A stretch of 45,318 nt of DNA from Didymodactylos carnosus (GCA_905250885.1 CAJNOQ010000611.1:1-45318); one strand, 5' to 3'; positions 11,881 to 24,457 are shown, counted from the first letter of the stretch. Made by a program: numbers and translations. Notes: generated by a model from the letters alone, not told the origin.

Positions 11881-12640
11881 ATAGTTTAGGTAGAGAATTT
11901 CAAGGCGCATCTTCTGAAAAAAAAATTAGGTCGCTAGCTCAAAAACTGAAAGGGATAACTGTAAATTCAAACGGCGTCATTATTTCTGGGACACCCGTTA
12001 ATTCAATCAAAGTGAAGCTAGTATAGATTTACAAAACTCATAATAGCAGAACGCATGGTTTTCAAAGAAAAATTTTCATAGCTCGTGAAAAAAAATAATA
12101 ACTGTAGAATTAAAGATGATCTAAAATTTAATGAATCAAAATCTGAACTTAGAAATATTCGCGAACAAAATGAAAACATGGAAAGATATTTTGTGCCGTA
12201 TTACATATTGTTCCACGCACGCTTGAACTTTTTGTAAAATCTCTCTGGAAATGAATTCAACCATTATCATTAGATGAGGACTTATTTTATTGGAAGAAAT
12301 ATATTTCACTGTTTGTTATAGAGAAAAGAATCCGTAAAGAGTAAACGTTTTTAGATGTTTTACATCAAAAAATAAGCGAAAACAAAAATGGTAAAATGTT
12401 GTATCTATTTTTTGACTCGATTAAACGCGAAAGGACGAAAGCAAATCGAAAAATATCGATACTATTGGCATCTTAGATCAGGGGAAAAGACTGTAGAAGA
12501 GAAGCGACACGTGATGGGCTACAGATCTACAGATCTATAAAAACACAGTTAAGTTTAAACATTAAAGTACCTGTTTAAATAGAAAAACGATTACAATTAT
12601 GAAAATATGCACATAATTTGCTGTTTGCAGTTTGATTGTG
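11881..12640. other. Intergenic spacer, nothing recognised
   Basis: No open frame with coding character, no repeat beyond short A/T runs, and no RNA gene signature was seen. Confidence 0.5.
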
Positions 12641-12645
12641 CTTGG

Positions 12646-12768
12646 ACATGACAGAAATATTATTTCATTTATTTAAATATACTCTGTTGGACTATACTGA
12701 TGATGGATCGGTTTGATTCGAAAGCCCTATAATATTTTTAAATAAATGAAATATTGTTTCTGCCATGT
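12646..12768. repeat. Short inverted repeat near the IQCE 3' end
   Basis: Arms 12646-12680 and 12731-12768 (ATTTCATTTATTTAAATAT core) are near-perfect reverse complements around a 50-bp loop. They lie about 210 bp beyond the IQCE stop codon, so they could fall in the 3' untranslated region or be a miniature element. Confidence 0.65.
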
Positions 12769-12978
12769 TAATGGATAATCAACAAATTACATTCAATTTG
12801 TTTCAAAAGCCATGCGAATATTTTACATTACTAAGTATGAAAATACCAGTTTTAGTGTTAATCTGTTTCATTGAAAATAAAAAATCTCAAATTGATTTAA
12901 CATTGCATTTTTTACAAAATTGTATATAACATATGATAAATACATCCGTATAATGTTAACGAAAATAGTTTTTTTTCA

Positions 12979-15900
12979 TCACATGACATCGTCATCGTCA
13001 TTAAAGGAATGTTTGGATGGTGTTGGACTTTTCCGGGATGCTCGCGGCAGTAATGAGGAAGGAGGACCTGGTGAATTTGTTCTGGAAACTGGAGGAGAAC
13101 TTTGTCTCGAAGGTGGACGCTGAGATGGTGGTGGAGATGGTTGACGCTAAAATTTTAATTACCATAGAGTAAAAGTAAAAATAAAAAAGTAAAGATTTTA
13201 GTTTACCGTTCGGAGTGATGAGTCACGATTGCCGGTTACTTCTGGACGACTACCTTGATTAAAACGGCCTATACAAACAAATAAATTACATTTTTTTGAA
13301 ATGATTTAAATTACTTCTTTGGACAGTTGCTAAATAGGAGCTTTTATAACGTTAGTTTTTAGTGCATATCCTTATTTCTTCATATGTACCTTTATCATCT
13401 AAATTTTGCTTGGAACTTGAAATAGGTGACTGACTGCGCTCTTCATGAACACTTTTTCGTTTGGAAGTTGATATTGGTGTGTGATTACGATCGTTATACA
13501 AGTTTTGCTTCGATGTTGAAACAGGAGATCGATTACGATCTACCTGCCCGCCCGTACTTATCGGTGATTGAGAACGTGAGTCACGGCCTATACAAACAAA
13601 TAAATTACATTTTTTTGAAATGATTTAAATTACTTCTTTGGACAGTTGCTAAATAGGAGCTTTTATAACGTTAGTTTTTAGTGCATATCCTTATTTCTTC
13701 ATATGTACCTTTATCATCTAAATTTTGCTTGGAACTTGAAATAGGTGACTGACTGCGCTCTTCATGAACACTTTTTCGTTTGGAAGTTGATATTGGTGTG
13801 TGATTACGATCGTTATACAAGTTTTGCTTCGATGTTGAAACAGGAGATCGATTACGATCTACCTGCCCGCCCGTACTTATCGGTGATTGAGAACGTGAGT
13901 CAGTGAAATCTTTTCGTCCGCTAATCAAAAACGACCCAATAGAAGTTATTTTCGAAATATGTGAACTTCCATATGCATTTATGGTTACCTTCCTAGCTGG
14001 AATGAAGGACGTTTGGCGGAAGTTTGTGGACGATCCGATGCAACAACGACATCATCATCGTCATCATCGTTAACTATTTTCGGTTCTTTTTCAACTGTAG
14101 GAGTTCTGGGACGATTATTTTGGCCTTTCGTCAATTCTGATCGATGTAAATGACCTCGTAATGCTGACTGAACAGTTTTGAGTGCATTCTATATATATAA
14201 AAACCTAATATAGCAAATATTCTAAGATATTGTGTAAGATAAATACATCAAAACCACTGTTGGATGTACCAGGTTTGATTTCTGTTTCATTTTCTTTCAA
14301 TTTTGATGTTTTCATACTCTGCTGACTTGTTCGGGGAAAATGATTATCGGATTTATCTTTTGCCTAAAACAACAATTAAAATCACAAATTATTAAATGTG
14401 TATTTCCTATGTTAGTCATATAATGGATAAGATAGTCAAACTTGTTAGTGAGAATATTAATAGCATATAGCGGTCTTTACAAATAACAAATATCACACCA
14501 AAGCATTAAAAAACGCAGAAGAAGGCCTAAAACTAGAATACAATGGAAAATAGAGATGTGCAGGGCGTTCGTATCCTACTCTGTAGGGCAGGGTAGGACC
14601 AGGGCTTCGTCTAAAAAAGATATATCGTCGGTACAACATTGAGGTCGATCGCTAGCGACAGTTATTTTAAACTCTTTATTTTATCGGATGCAAGACAAGA
14701 AAAAAAAATAAAGAAATAATTATAAATGAAAAATTCTCAAATTTTCAAAGGGTAGGGTAGGATAGGGCCACAGGGCAGGGTAGGGCCAGGACTAAAAAAC
14801 TTTTCACAGGGTAGGGCAAGGACTCCGTAAACAGTTACCCTGCACATCTCTAACGGAAAGTAGAAATTATGGATCGAATTCTTCAAAAAGAATACGTTCG
14901 TCAAACAACTTTTGAAAAATAAATTCGTTATACCTGTCCTATTTACAAATCCAGAGTGAACGATTAGAAGCAAGAATAAGAAAACACTTATTAGAGTAAA
15001 TGCATGCACAATTTTAAAAAGTTGAAATTTACATACGCGATCATGAATTTTGTTATCCCACTTAATAGAAAAAATATCATCGATTAGATTTTATGTGAAA
15101 ATCAATGTCAAAATATTGACACAGTAACTATTTCATCAAGTTGGTGGTAGAAATATGGTGCCACTGCAGATATACTAGGAAATAGCTTGCGAAAAAGTTA
15201 CAAACTTTCAAAAAACAAGTGCATGTAACAGTTTCGATTGATCGTTAACCGATATAACAAAAAACACTTTTTTATTTACACATATTCTTGAAAATACATT
15301 TGAAACAGTATGGAGGAAACGTCTGAGAATGTTCATGCTAGAGTAGAAAATGTTCACTATTCTATGATGGTCATTTTTTGTATTCAATATTTTTCACAAA
15401 AATTCAAAGAGTTATATTGAAGACTATTTTTTATTGAAAAACTTTACTCTTTTTAAAATAACTATTTTTTCTTGAATTTTCATGAGAAATGTGGAATACA
15501 AAACATGACCATCATAAAATAGTGAACATTTTCTTCTCTAGTATGAACATTCCCAGATGTTTCCTTTATACTGTTTCAAATATATTTATATCGGCGTGGC
15601 CAGCTAACTCCGAAACAGAATTCCGTAACCGTTTTTCATCGTCTTGTTATGCCTCCAATTCCTAAACTGACTGCTGTAGAGTGTTGCGGGACATTTTAAG
15701 TTGAAAAGAAAAGTCTGGTTAACATTTTAAGACGTTTTTCAGCCTTACAACATGTATTTTTAAGAAACTGTAACCTAAACATTGGACACTAACATTGGAC
15801 ACTAGGTTTTTAGTGTCCAATGTTTAGGTTACAGTTTCTTAAAAATGCATGTTGTAAGGCTGAAAAACGTCTTAAAATGTTAACCAGACTTTTCTTTTCA

Positions 15901-18900
15901 ACTTAAAATGTCCCGCAACACTCTACTTGCAGAGTTAGCTGGCCACGTCGATGTGCAAATAAAAGGTTTTATTTTGTTATATCGGTTATCAGTTAACCAA
16001 TCAAAAATCGAAACCGATGGATGCCTAAACAGCTGCGAATGGAGATGCGATATCAACATGCATATCTCGATTTGGTACATTTTGAAAATAACAAGATACC
16101 TTATCTAATTTGTCATTCCGTATCTTATCGTCTGGAGTTGTAATACTAAGTTTTTCATCCTCTCTAAAACAAAAGACATCTTCTCAATTACAAAGATTGT
16201 ATAAATCTAAAAAAATGTACTTGTTCCATGATGGTGTTTTAGAACCACGTCTTGCATTTTCCACCGATTGATTTGATTTTTTTTGACCTAATGGACTTGA
16301 CACACGTTCCACTTCATCATGTTTTGGGGAATTTGATTTTCGCGTTGGTGTATGACGTCCGCTAAGTGATTCGTTTGATTTCGTCATATTGTTTGGTCTA
16401 AATTCATCAAGACATAGTAGACAGTCGAAGTATTTGACTAAATGATTTTATACATTCTGTGTCATCTTGTGATAAGATTTTACAAGAAAACATCACATTC
16501 CAGTTCAATCGGAACAATTTTATTAGCAGACGGAAAAGCAGTCCGCTGACGGCGACGAAACAAAAGCTTAACTATTATCAATTTATCTACCATTTTGTTG
16601 TGTTGTATCTGCTACTAGCAGTAAGCACCGATACCACAGATTCGAAAAAACTCGGAATTTTTTTCTTTCTCACACATATCTATCATCGAAAGTTATGGCT
16701 CAGAAACACTCAGTTGTCAACGAAAAATCGGTATCAGTACCATTGGTTAAAAATTTAACTATCTAAGAAACAGCCTATTAATGTAACAGTTATCCGTTAC
16801 CTGAGATCTTTTCAAAGCTTTTCGAAGAGACTTTATATAGATTTACAATCTAATCAGCAAAACATTACCTAGCAGTTTTCTTGATAAAGTCATCATCCGA
16901 ATCACTTTTCTTTCTTACTGACGGTGACTTTGATCGTTTTAATGATGGTGATGATGGACGGTGAGACAGATCATCTCGTTTCAAATTCGATGTACTTTGT
17001 TTAGTAGGTGGCGTCATTCGAGATGGGGACGATCGTCCACCACTCAGTTCTCCACTATCGCCTATAGCTAATTTGGATTTAAAATTATGTTCATTTCTTT
17101 CATATTCTCGCTTTAATTTCGATAATTCATTTTCTGTTTCATTCAATTGTTCTCGATAATGATCTCTGTCTCGTTTTATTTTCTCAATTGTTTCATTTAA
17201 TTTTTTTATGTCTCTTTCTTTTTCATCTAGAACTAATAAAAATTAATCTTATAGCGAGATAATATTCAAAAAATCATCTCATTACTTTGTGTTTGTTTAT
17301 CAACATCGTCATCAGTATTCTAAAAATTAACAAAAATAACTTTGAGAGTATAAAAATATATTTTGTCTATTATAGATTATAAACCTTGTGTTTTGGTTCT
17401 CTCGATGATACGTCTACAAGATGAAATTATACGTCTTCAATTTTCAATGATTAAGAAAAACATTTCCATCATACTTTGATTTTGATCGACTTCATCAAGT
17501 TTTTTGCGTAACATCTTATTTTCTTTTTGTAATTCTTTGTTTTCTTTGTCGAGTTTTTGTATAGCATTTTTCATTTCTTCTTGCAACGTACTATGATAAT
17601 TACTAAAATATAGAAAAGGATGATGTTTTATTTTTGAAAAAAATTTGCTAAATTTAATTTTCTTTATGGTCAGAGTAAAGAGAAAATAAAATTATTTATG
17701 TACTTCTCTAGAATCTTCATTTTTTCAACTTTTTGTCGTTCAATTTCATTTTTAAGTGCTTTATTTTGAATTTCTGTTTCGACAGATTTTGTGTAGTTTG
17801 GATCATTGTGTATTTCCCTGAGAAAATGAAATATCCGATTATTCATGTGTATTATAATTATATTTGAATATCTGTACTTACGTAATCGCTGCCTCTTTCT
17901 CTTTCATTTGTTGTTCTAACTTGAACAATTTCTGTTTTAAACTTACTACAACATTCTAATAAACAGAAGAAAAACCTAGCATCGTACCAAGTGTTCATTA
18001 CTGTATAATACACTGAATATTTTTCAAGTAAATAAGAAACGTACAGCTGTATTATTACTACGATCAGTTATGGATGCTATTCTTCTAAAATCACCATCCT
18101 AAAACATGAAAACAAATATATTTTTAGTTTCATATATACAACAGTGTATTCTATAAAATAAGACATTACTTTGCTGGTATCACATAGTCCTTCGATTTCT
18201 TTAATTCTTCTCGTATTTTCTTCTTCGAGACGTCGAACTTTTGCACGCATACTATTATTTTCGTCTTTCATAGATGAGACTTGCTAAATGATACCAGAAC
18301 TTTCTACTCGAAAAAATTCATGATAAGATAAACTAACTTTCTTCAGTGCTATAACTTCATCATAATACTCTTCGGGTGATTTATACTTTGGATTTCCAAT
18401 AAACGTTTTGTTTAATGATGCTGCAATGAAAAGTAAATAAATGATACTATATTTTCTACAATAGATGAAACGTCTAATGTATATTCAAATATTTACAATT
18501 TGATTTTGATGATAAATCATTTGCACTTTTTGGTCGGATAATATTTGATCCGTTTATATCGCCGTTTGTAGCGCCGTTTGAAGATGCAGTGGCAGCCAAA
18601 GCAGCAGTACGTAACAATTTACGCAAATATTCTGGTGTACTACGATAAGCTAATTCATTATCAGGATATTGTATATGTGAAAATGATTTTGTTTTCTTAT
18701 TCATGTATGATGTAAGTCCTAGAACATATCTCACGTCAAGTTTCTCATCTGTCATAAGGGCTCTTATGCTAAGGAGGCTAAGGGCTCTCGAGAGGGGTCT
18801 TTATAAAACAAAAAAATTCTGTTATCTTTAAGGTACCCCCCCTCTTTTTTTCCCCTCGTGGGAAATAGGGAAGCCGATGTTGGATCGGGTTCTGATTTAT

Positions 18901-20274
18901 ACCAGAGATAGAACATAGAAAAAGAAAATCGATATATTTTTGCCCAGAATTTTCTGACTTGTTCTTCTATGGGTTTTCTGGAAAACTCCAGTTTTCATTG
19001 GCACACATTATGACCCCTCGAAAAAACGGTCCGATTGAGGTCAAAATTTTACCACGGATACTTCAGACCCTATCTTAGGTTCGTTTTTTTCTTTTCGAAA
19101 AATATTCTTTCCTTCTCGGGATATACGAAAAATACTGAAAATCCCATATAAAAAACCGGTTTTTCATTTTGTAAACCTTCTCACGCCGAAAGTTGAAGTC
19201 GAAAACGCTTTTTAAAGAAAACGAATCTGAGATAGGGTCTGAAGTATGTGTGGTAAAATTTTGAGCTCGATTGAACGATTTTTTCGAGAGGTCATAATGT
19301 GTGCCAATTGAAGCGGCTATTAAAAACGCATAGTGAGAAAAACATTTATTGTACACAGGGCTCTGTTTTCCAGGGATTTCCGGCAATGCTTATATCTCTA
19401 AGAAAACCCATCGGAAAATTCTGCAAAACATCTTATTTTGAAGAGCACACTTTCTTCTATCATGCTAAATATAAGAAAAAATTTTGAATATACAGAAAAG
19501 GAGAGAAAAATTTACGAACCTAAAAAATTGAGATTTTCTAGGCTTTGAAGGAAAAACTTAAAAACTTTATCATTTTTTCAAGGCAGGTCATGGAGAGCTG
19601 AAAGTGGATCTGATATTAACAAATATCGGGCTAGAAAGCTTTTGATATATCGCCATTGGCAGAAGCTGAACATCGATGTTGCCCTGAGTTAAAATTTTTC
19701 TTGCATTTCTCGTCAAGATCTTGTATCAAGAAATCGCACGAAATCGGAACACATTTCCTGAATAAACATTTTTGCTCATGAAATGTCTCAATCCCTTATT
19801 TTTCTTGCTTTTTGCTCCGTCTTTACTCAAGCAGTTACACCAGATGGCGATGGCCACTCAAACATCCCAGAAAGAGGTAATAGTGAATCTCTGAATTTTT
19901 TTGGAACACAAAGTATAAAGACAGGTTTGTAGAAAAGTTTTGAACTACTGGGTCTAATAGCTAGAGTTATATCCTTCTTTGTAAACACTAGAAAATCATC
20001 AAAAAGAGGCAAAAAAAATGTATTGCGAGTCGCTAAATAGAGAATCATAGTACGAATTTATGACTTAATCGTGAGACGAATGAATTAAAGAAGCCGACTT
20101 GGGTTATAATTCACGCATTAATAAAATTTATTTTTTGAACAAAAGTAATCTGATACTTTTTCCTCATATTCAGAATAGAAGCTAGACTGTAAAAATACCA
20201 TTGCCATGTTGTAAATTTTCGACGTAGTTTTCCCGTGCACTTTTAGCTCGTGCACTTCGTCGACCAGAAGCCAT
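12979..20274 (-). CDS. IQCE: IQCE homologue (IQ motif-containing protein E), 19 exons
   Basis: Coiled-coil/IQ protein. In vertebrates IQCE acts with EFCAB7 to anchor the EVC-EVC2 complex at the cilium base in Hedgehog signalling. All 19 exons splice in phase to about 839 residues. First exon: 20199-20274. Second: 18497-18748 (an internal ATG at 18755 just outside it is an alternative start). Then 18338-18420, 18170-18283, 18045-18098, 17882-17955, 17704-17817, 17475-17602, 17385-17413, 17286-17319, 16869-17232, 16221-16397, 16100-16163, 14247-14363, 13989-14188, 13709-13920, 13390-13587, 13207-13268 and 12979-13146. Diagnostic matches: SPEEYYDEVIALKK, MRAKVRRLEEENTRRIKEIE, SLKQKLFKLEQQMKEKE, an IQ-like VQSALRGHLHR, and an acidic DDDDDDVVVA stretch like the IQCE tail. 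The Ser/Pro-rich C-terminal tail beyond it looks lineage-specific. The first exon is inferred from phase and splice sites only. Confidence 0.8.
13265..13902. repeat. Perfect 319-bp tandem duplication carrying an IQCE exon
   Basis: Two head-to-tail 319-bp copies, about 13265-13583 and 13584-13902, identical as far as I can read. Each holds most of one coding exon (PISTSKQNL-type Ser/Pro/Arg repeats) plus about 120 bp of flanking intron. The junction creates an acceptor (TATAG/GCC) and both exon copies end in the same phase, so the reading frame survives and the protein gains about 66 residues. Confidence 0.9.
14551..14852. mobile_element. Non-autonomous hAT-like element in an IQCE intron
   Basis: 302 bp starting TAGAGATGTGCAGGG and ending CCCTGCACATCTCTA, which are inverted. 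Interior GGGTAGGG/GGCAGGGTAGG subterminal repeats occur at both ends. Flanking octamers ATGGAAAA and ACGGAAAG match at 6 of 8, consistent with an old 8-bp target-site duplication. No transposase frame is present. Confidence 0.72.
15231..16013. mobile_element. Long palindromic element split by a second element, in an IQCE intron
   Basis: Inverted arms run from TTTCGATTGATCGTTAACCG (about 15231) inward and from about 16013 outward. The innermost segment is 15676-15802 against 15809-15926 with a centre at about 15805 (GACACTAGGTTTTTAGTGTC). The left arm is interrupted at about 15285-15589 by a separate inverted-repeat element, and it also carries about 60 bp (15614-15674) absent from the right arm. 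No coding capacity was recognised. Confidence 0.75.
15286..15588. mobile_element. MITE-like inverted-repeat element nested in the palindrome
   Basis: Arms about 15290-15407 and 15470-15588 are imperfect reverse complements (GATGGTCAT, AGTGAACATTTTC, TTTGAAACAGTAT) around a short A/T centre. Removing the element restores continuity of the left arm of the enclosing palindrome (TTTACACAT then CGGCGTGGCC), which supports a later insertion. Confidence 0.7.
18968..19411. repeat. Imperfect foldback element in the first IQCE intron
   Basis: Left arm 18968-19085 and right arm about 19220-19411 are imperfect reverse complements. The shared blocks include CAATTGGCACACATTATGAC, ACTTCAGACCCTATCT and ATGGGTTTTCT. 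The right arm contains extra sequence. It lies between the proposed first coding exon of IQCE and the second, or upstream of the gene if the 18755 start is used. Confidence 0.7.
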
Positions 20275-21995
20275 TAATAATTTGTATTTTCTATCTAAAA
20301 CAAAATATTGAGCATCATGCTGATATCCAGATTTCTTTTTTTTGATAACACTTTCACTTTACGGGATAGAGTCGAGTGCTAGTCACAACAGTAATTTTTC
20401 CATACTCAAGCTTTCAGCAAATGACAGTATGAAAAAATTTATGCTTTAGCTTAACTTTTGATGAAAAATCACTATCCTTAATCTCTAATTCAACCCTAAA
20501 AAACGCTTAGCCCCTTATAAGCAGTTGTCATTCAGTTGATCGATGTCATAGAAACAACCATCACGCCCTACGATTTCAATGTGTTCAATAGCTGAATTTT
20601 CTTATTTAATGGAAGAATGACCAACAATATGTCTGGGAAATTTTTTCCATTCAGTCCTAATGTATCCTATCCAAAAATGAGTGGTTATATATAGCTTAGC
20701 TGTTTTGGATGTTGAGAGTAGCGATTTATTGTCATTGTAGCTTATCTTCGCTATACTTTTATTAATTTTCTAAGTTTCAATAAAGAATAGAAATCATCTG
20801 TACTATTCTAGGTTTGCTCATTTTTATCCATCTTTCGATATCCTCAAAATGCGCCAAAAAAAAAAAGATATATTGCTCTTCATGTTGTTCTTCTTTGTCA
20901 ACTTTTTTTCATACTGCAAGAAATATTTTTTTGTTTTTTCTTGAGTTCGATGTATAACAGCGCGAATTGTCTTTTTCGGATCTGATGGGACGTTTTCACT
21001 GACGATATTAACTTTCTGTTTCTTGTAGATGATTATTGCTATCAAGAAGTTGCATTTCAGGAACATTTTTTGAGATGTCAAATCGAACTTACAGTACATC
21101 TCTTTTCCTTAAGTATTAGAAGTCAGTCGTTAGCACTCTTAGATTTCCTACTCCTAGTAAAGAGGCGTACGAGTTTGTTGTATACTTTGATTTGTCGTTT
21201 TTCTTGTTTCAGTTCAAAAGCTGAAAAGATTGAAGAATATTCGATATCGATAAAAAAGCAATCAACGTGTTGCATCTCTCCAATTATATGCCCGTCTGAA
21301 ACAGTTCATGCGGGTAATAAAAAGTATATGAACACATATGGCGAGAAAGGCTTTATTGTTCTGTTGTTTAGTTCCGTGTTTGTATGAATTTGAAAATGAA
21401 GCGTAGCCGTATAATGATAACTGGACCAATAATGATAACTTATACGATGATCATATCGTCCCAAAGTATATTTTCTTTAAAATGAAAGATGTTTGAAGTT
21501 TTTACATGATTTTTTTATTTAAATTTATGCTGGTCAGCGTATTAACGAGAGAACTACACCAGTATCCTAGAAATAGATCAGCAAAGTATACCAGGGTACG
21601 TTATGCAGTGACTTTCAACACTTATTTATGAGTCAATATCTTTTATTCAAGTTACTCCTAGAAACGATGATAGCGATCATGAACTTATTCATGAAGAAGA
21701 TGCTGTGAATATTAAATTAGTTAGTTAAGCTTCGAATTTAGATAAAACAAACACAAACACAAACAGGCTATTAAGTCTTCTAAAAAACATTGATAGCAAT
21801 ATGGAAACTCCAAGAACAAGTGACGAGTGATGGCACGAAATAAATGTGAAATTAATTAATTACAGATCTACCATTTATTATTCTATCTGTATGCAACAAT
21901 TACCTAGTATTCAAATAAAATGCTCAAATGCTACCGGTTTATCAAACAAACAAGTAACGAATTCAGAATTGATCATTATGTCAATACCAGACGAA
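20275..21995. other. Intergenic spacer, nothing recognised
   Basis: Upstream flank of IQCE. Open frames at 20824-21099 (-) and 21070-21387 (+) are the longest but have no recognisable domain, splice extension or coding periodicity that I can defend. Confidence 0.45.
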
Positions 21996-21999
21996 CTAA

Positions 22000-23028
22000 A
22001 ACTACTATTCATTTCAAAATATGATGGTCCCGATATTTTTTGAATAACTTTTCAACGGAAAGAGCTGGAACCTTGCAGTTTTCAGCATTCGACAGAGACA
22101 GTTTGGGAAGTGAATCTATGAAAAAATTCAAGCTTCGGATTAGATTTACCATAGTAAGCCGTTCCAAGCAAAATATCCGAGCTCGCCACTCCTAGGCGGA
22201 TGTCAGATTAGAACCGCCGGGCCGTCCTCTTTCACGCTATGCACGATTCAGGTTTTCATTGCCAATGGCTGAGGAGTTATAGATATTTTCCGGGGACCTA
22301 TCTATCCTTCATAGTTTTGACTTGGGAACTACAAAAAGAGATGGATTTATAGGTTATCGACATCGCTGATGATCATAGAAATGTTTATTTTCTTTCTCAG
22401 GTCACAGAAAGTTCAGCTGACCCAATTTTTTCAAAATCCACTTTTTCTTGTCTGTCCATGTAAAATTAAAATTTTCATAACTCAGTCATTTTTCATCCAA
22501 ACAACCTGTAGTTTTCAGGAAATATTCAAAACAAATCATGAAATATAGATCAGGTCAAAAAAATTGGGCTTGAGCCTTGGATCGATCAAAAAGTTTTCAA
22601 AGATCTCCCCCAAAACTTCGGAGATTATGTATTGTATTATGTCTTACGCACTTTCATCCTATGCGTCCTTACGCTTTTTAATCATCTCTTTTTGTAGTTC
22701 CCAAGTCAAAACTATGAAGGATAGATGGGTCCCCGGAAAAAAAACATCTATAGCTCCTCAGCCATTGGCAATGAAAACCTGAATCGTGCATAGCGTGAAA
22801 GAGGACGGTCCGGTGGTTCTAATCTGACATCCGCCTAGGAGTGGCGAGCTCGGATATTTTGCTTGGAACGGCTTACTATGGTAAATCTAATCCGAAGCTT
22901 GAATTTTTTCATAGATTCACTTCCCAAACTGTCTCTCTCGAATGCTGAAAACTGCAAGGTTCCAGCTCTTTCCGTTGAAAAGTTATTCAAAAATAACGGG
23001 ACCATCATATTTTGAAATGAATAGTAGT
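22000..23028. mobile_element. Large foldback element with 345-bp arms
   Basis: Left arm 22000-22343 and right arm 22684-23028 are reverse complements at high identity (about 90% or better by eye), around a 340-bp centre. The arms are distinctly less AT-rich than the surroundings and contain the unusual block GCCACTCCTAGGCGGATGTC. There is no transposase frame. The open frames across the arms are consequences of the symmetry. Confidence 0.85.
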
Positions 23029-24457
23029 TCTTAGATCGGATATTCAATTAATCAAATGCCCTAGACAAATTCTTTTGAAATTTCTGATAAGAATCTTATC
23101 CGATTCTTGAAAAAAACACAATTGTTTCTTCTCTTCCCTCTGCAATGAGCACCCACGTGATGTTATGTGTTTGCTTTATGCTAGATGTATTAAATCTTTC
23201 AAATATCCAGAGATCGACACAAAGTGGCCGTCAAAACACGTGTCCCAAATGTCCGTATATACTCAGAAATTTGAGCTCTATCCGAATCTTAACGTCTCAG
23301 GAGGCGGGAGACTTATTCTCGGAGAGATATGCGCGTTTTAATGAAATTTCGACAAAAATTAAAATCCATTTTTTAACTTAACGATAGAATGTTAGAGTTT
23401 CATTCAAAGTTCATTCAATAGAGCACATGAAATTCCATACGTCCACAAAATTCTGACCTCTCGAACAATCTCCTTCATCATTTTTTGTTGTTTTAACGAA
23501 TTTTAACAAAAACTCATTTTTGGTTTGTTTGTGCACTTCTTTTCTTTACACTTTGTACTAACAATCATTATTTATTTTTTCAAACATGATACTTGATAGA
23601 AAAACTATGAAAGGTCGAGTTTAACTTCTGAGGTAGTTTTTTAGAAAATTCTTCAGTCTTCAGATACATTGAATCCATCCACCATGTTTTACTCGGAGGT
23701 TTCTTCAAGAACATGATGCATTTGTCACAGTAGATCGCAATGCTCTAGTATGAATGATAAAATTCCCTAAATACATTATACAGGCTGCCCAAAACTCTGA
23801 CATAGATGTTTTGATATGAAGAACTGTTCAAAATGCATAGAAATTGAAAAGCTCCCCGAACCATAGAAATCCTCAGACATTGAATAAAATGCGTCAGTGT
23901 TTTTAATAGGAATTTTAAACAAAGTGGGTTTCCACAGTTTACCACTGCATTTTCCATGTTTTTCCTGCTAAAAACAAAGTGGAAATCGAATTATCAAAGT
24001 GGAAACCCATTTTGCTCAAGCGAGACCCACTAATCATTAAATACACTGCAATGCGTCCCTAACACTTTAGGTCGAAATCTACTTACAAGTGTAGAGAAAT
24101 ACAAAAGTTTTCTACACATCCTGTGAAGAACTCTAGGCACCGTCCAACATCATATCCCGTTTCACACAAAACTAACACAAAAATTCGATAGAAATCCCCG
24201 AAGTTTGCTAGACACTCTCTGAAGAACCCTAAAATCAGTTCTATCAGATCCTCCACGTTAAATTAGCTGTGCACCATAAGTTTTAGCCTTCCACAATGTT
24301 CCCGTCGAAAGTTATTCGATTTTTTTAATATGAAATCTACGAATCTAAGCATGTGCTGACCCGCACTTATGAACAAACCTTATGCATGGAATATCTCTTA
24401 AAAATTTAAACCAAACAATTCTAAAAAAAAGTAGTTTATCAATCTACAGTATTTCCA
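23029..24457. other. Intergenic spacer with repeat relics
   Basis: No gene supported. The minus-strand frame 23745-23957 contains a short segment, 23890-23957, with a diverged copy at 26689-26751 on the + strand. Both read as (V)V(N/D)CG..LCLKFLLKTL, so this is probably a fragment of a repeated coding sequence. Confidence 0.45.
23890..23957 (-). repeat. Dispersed coding repeat, copy 1 (CLKFLLKTL motif)
   Basis: Minus-strand reading gives ENAVVNCGNPLCLKFLLKTL. The + strand at 26689-26751 reads QIAVVDCGESLCLKFLLKTL. The protein-level similarity with substitutions suggests a formerly coding repeat, for example a transposon open reading frame. Family unknown. Confidence 0.45.

Noticed and set aside
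13426-13623. 65-codon + strand frame over the IQCE tandem duplication
   Set aside because: It is the antisense shadow of the duplicated IQCE exon, which has clear splice sites and phase on the minus strand.
22835-23047. Open frame in the right arm of the large foldback
   Set aside because: The same peptide is mirrored in the left arm because of the inverted repeat; no domain and no sign of coding constraint.
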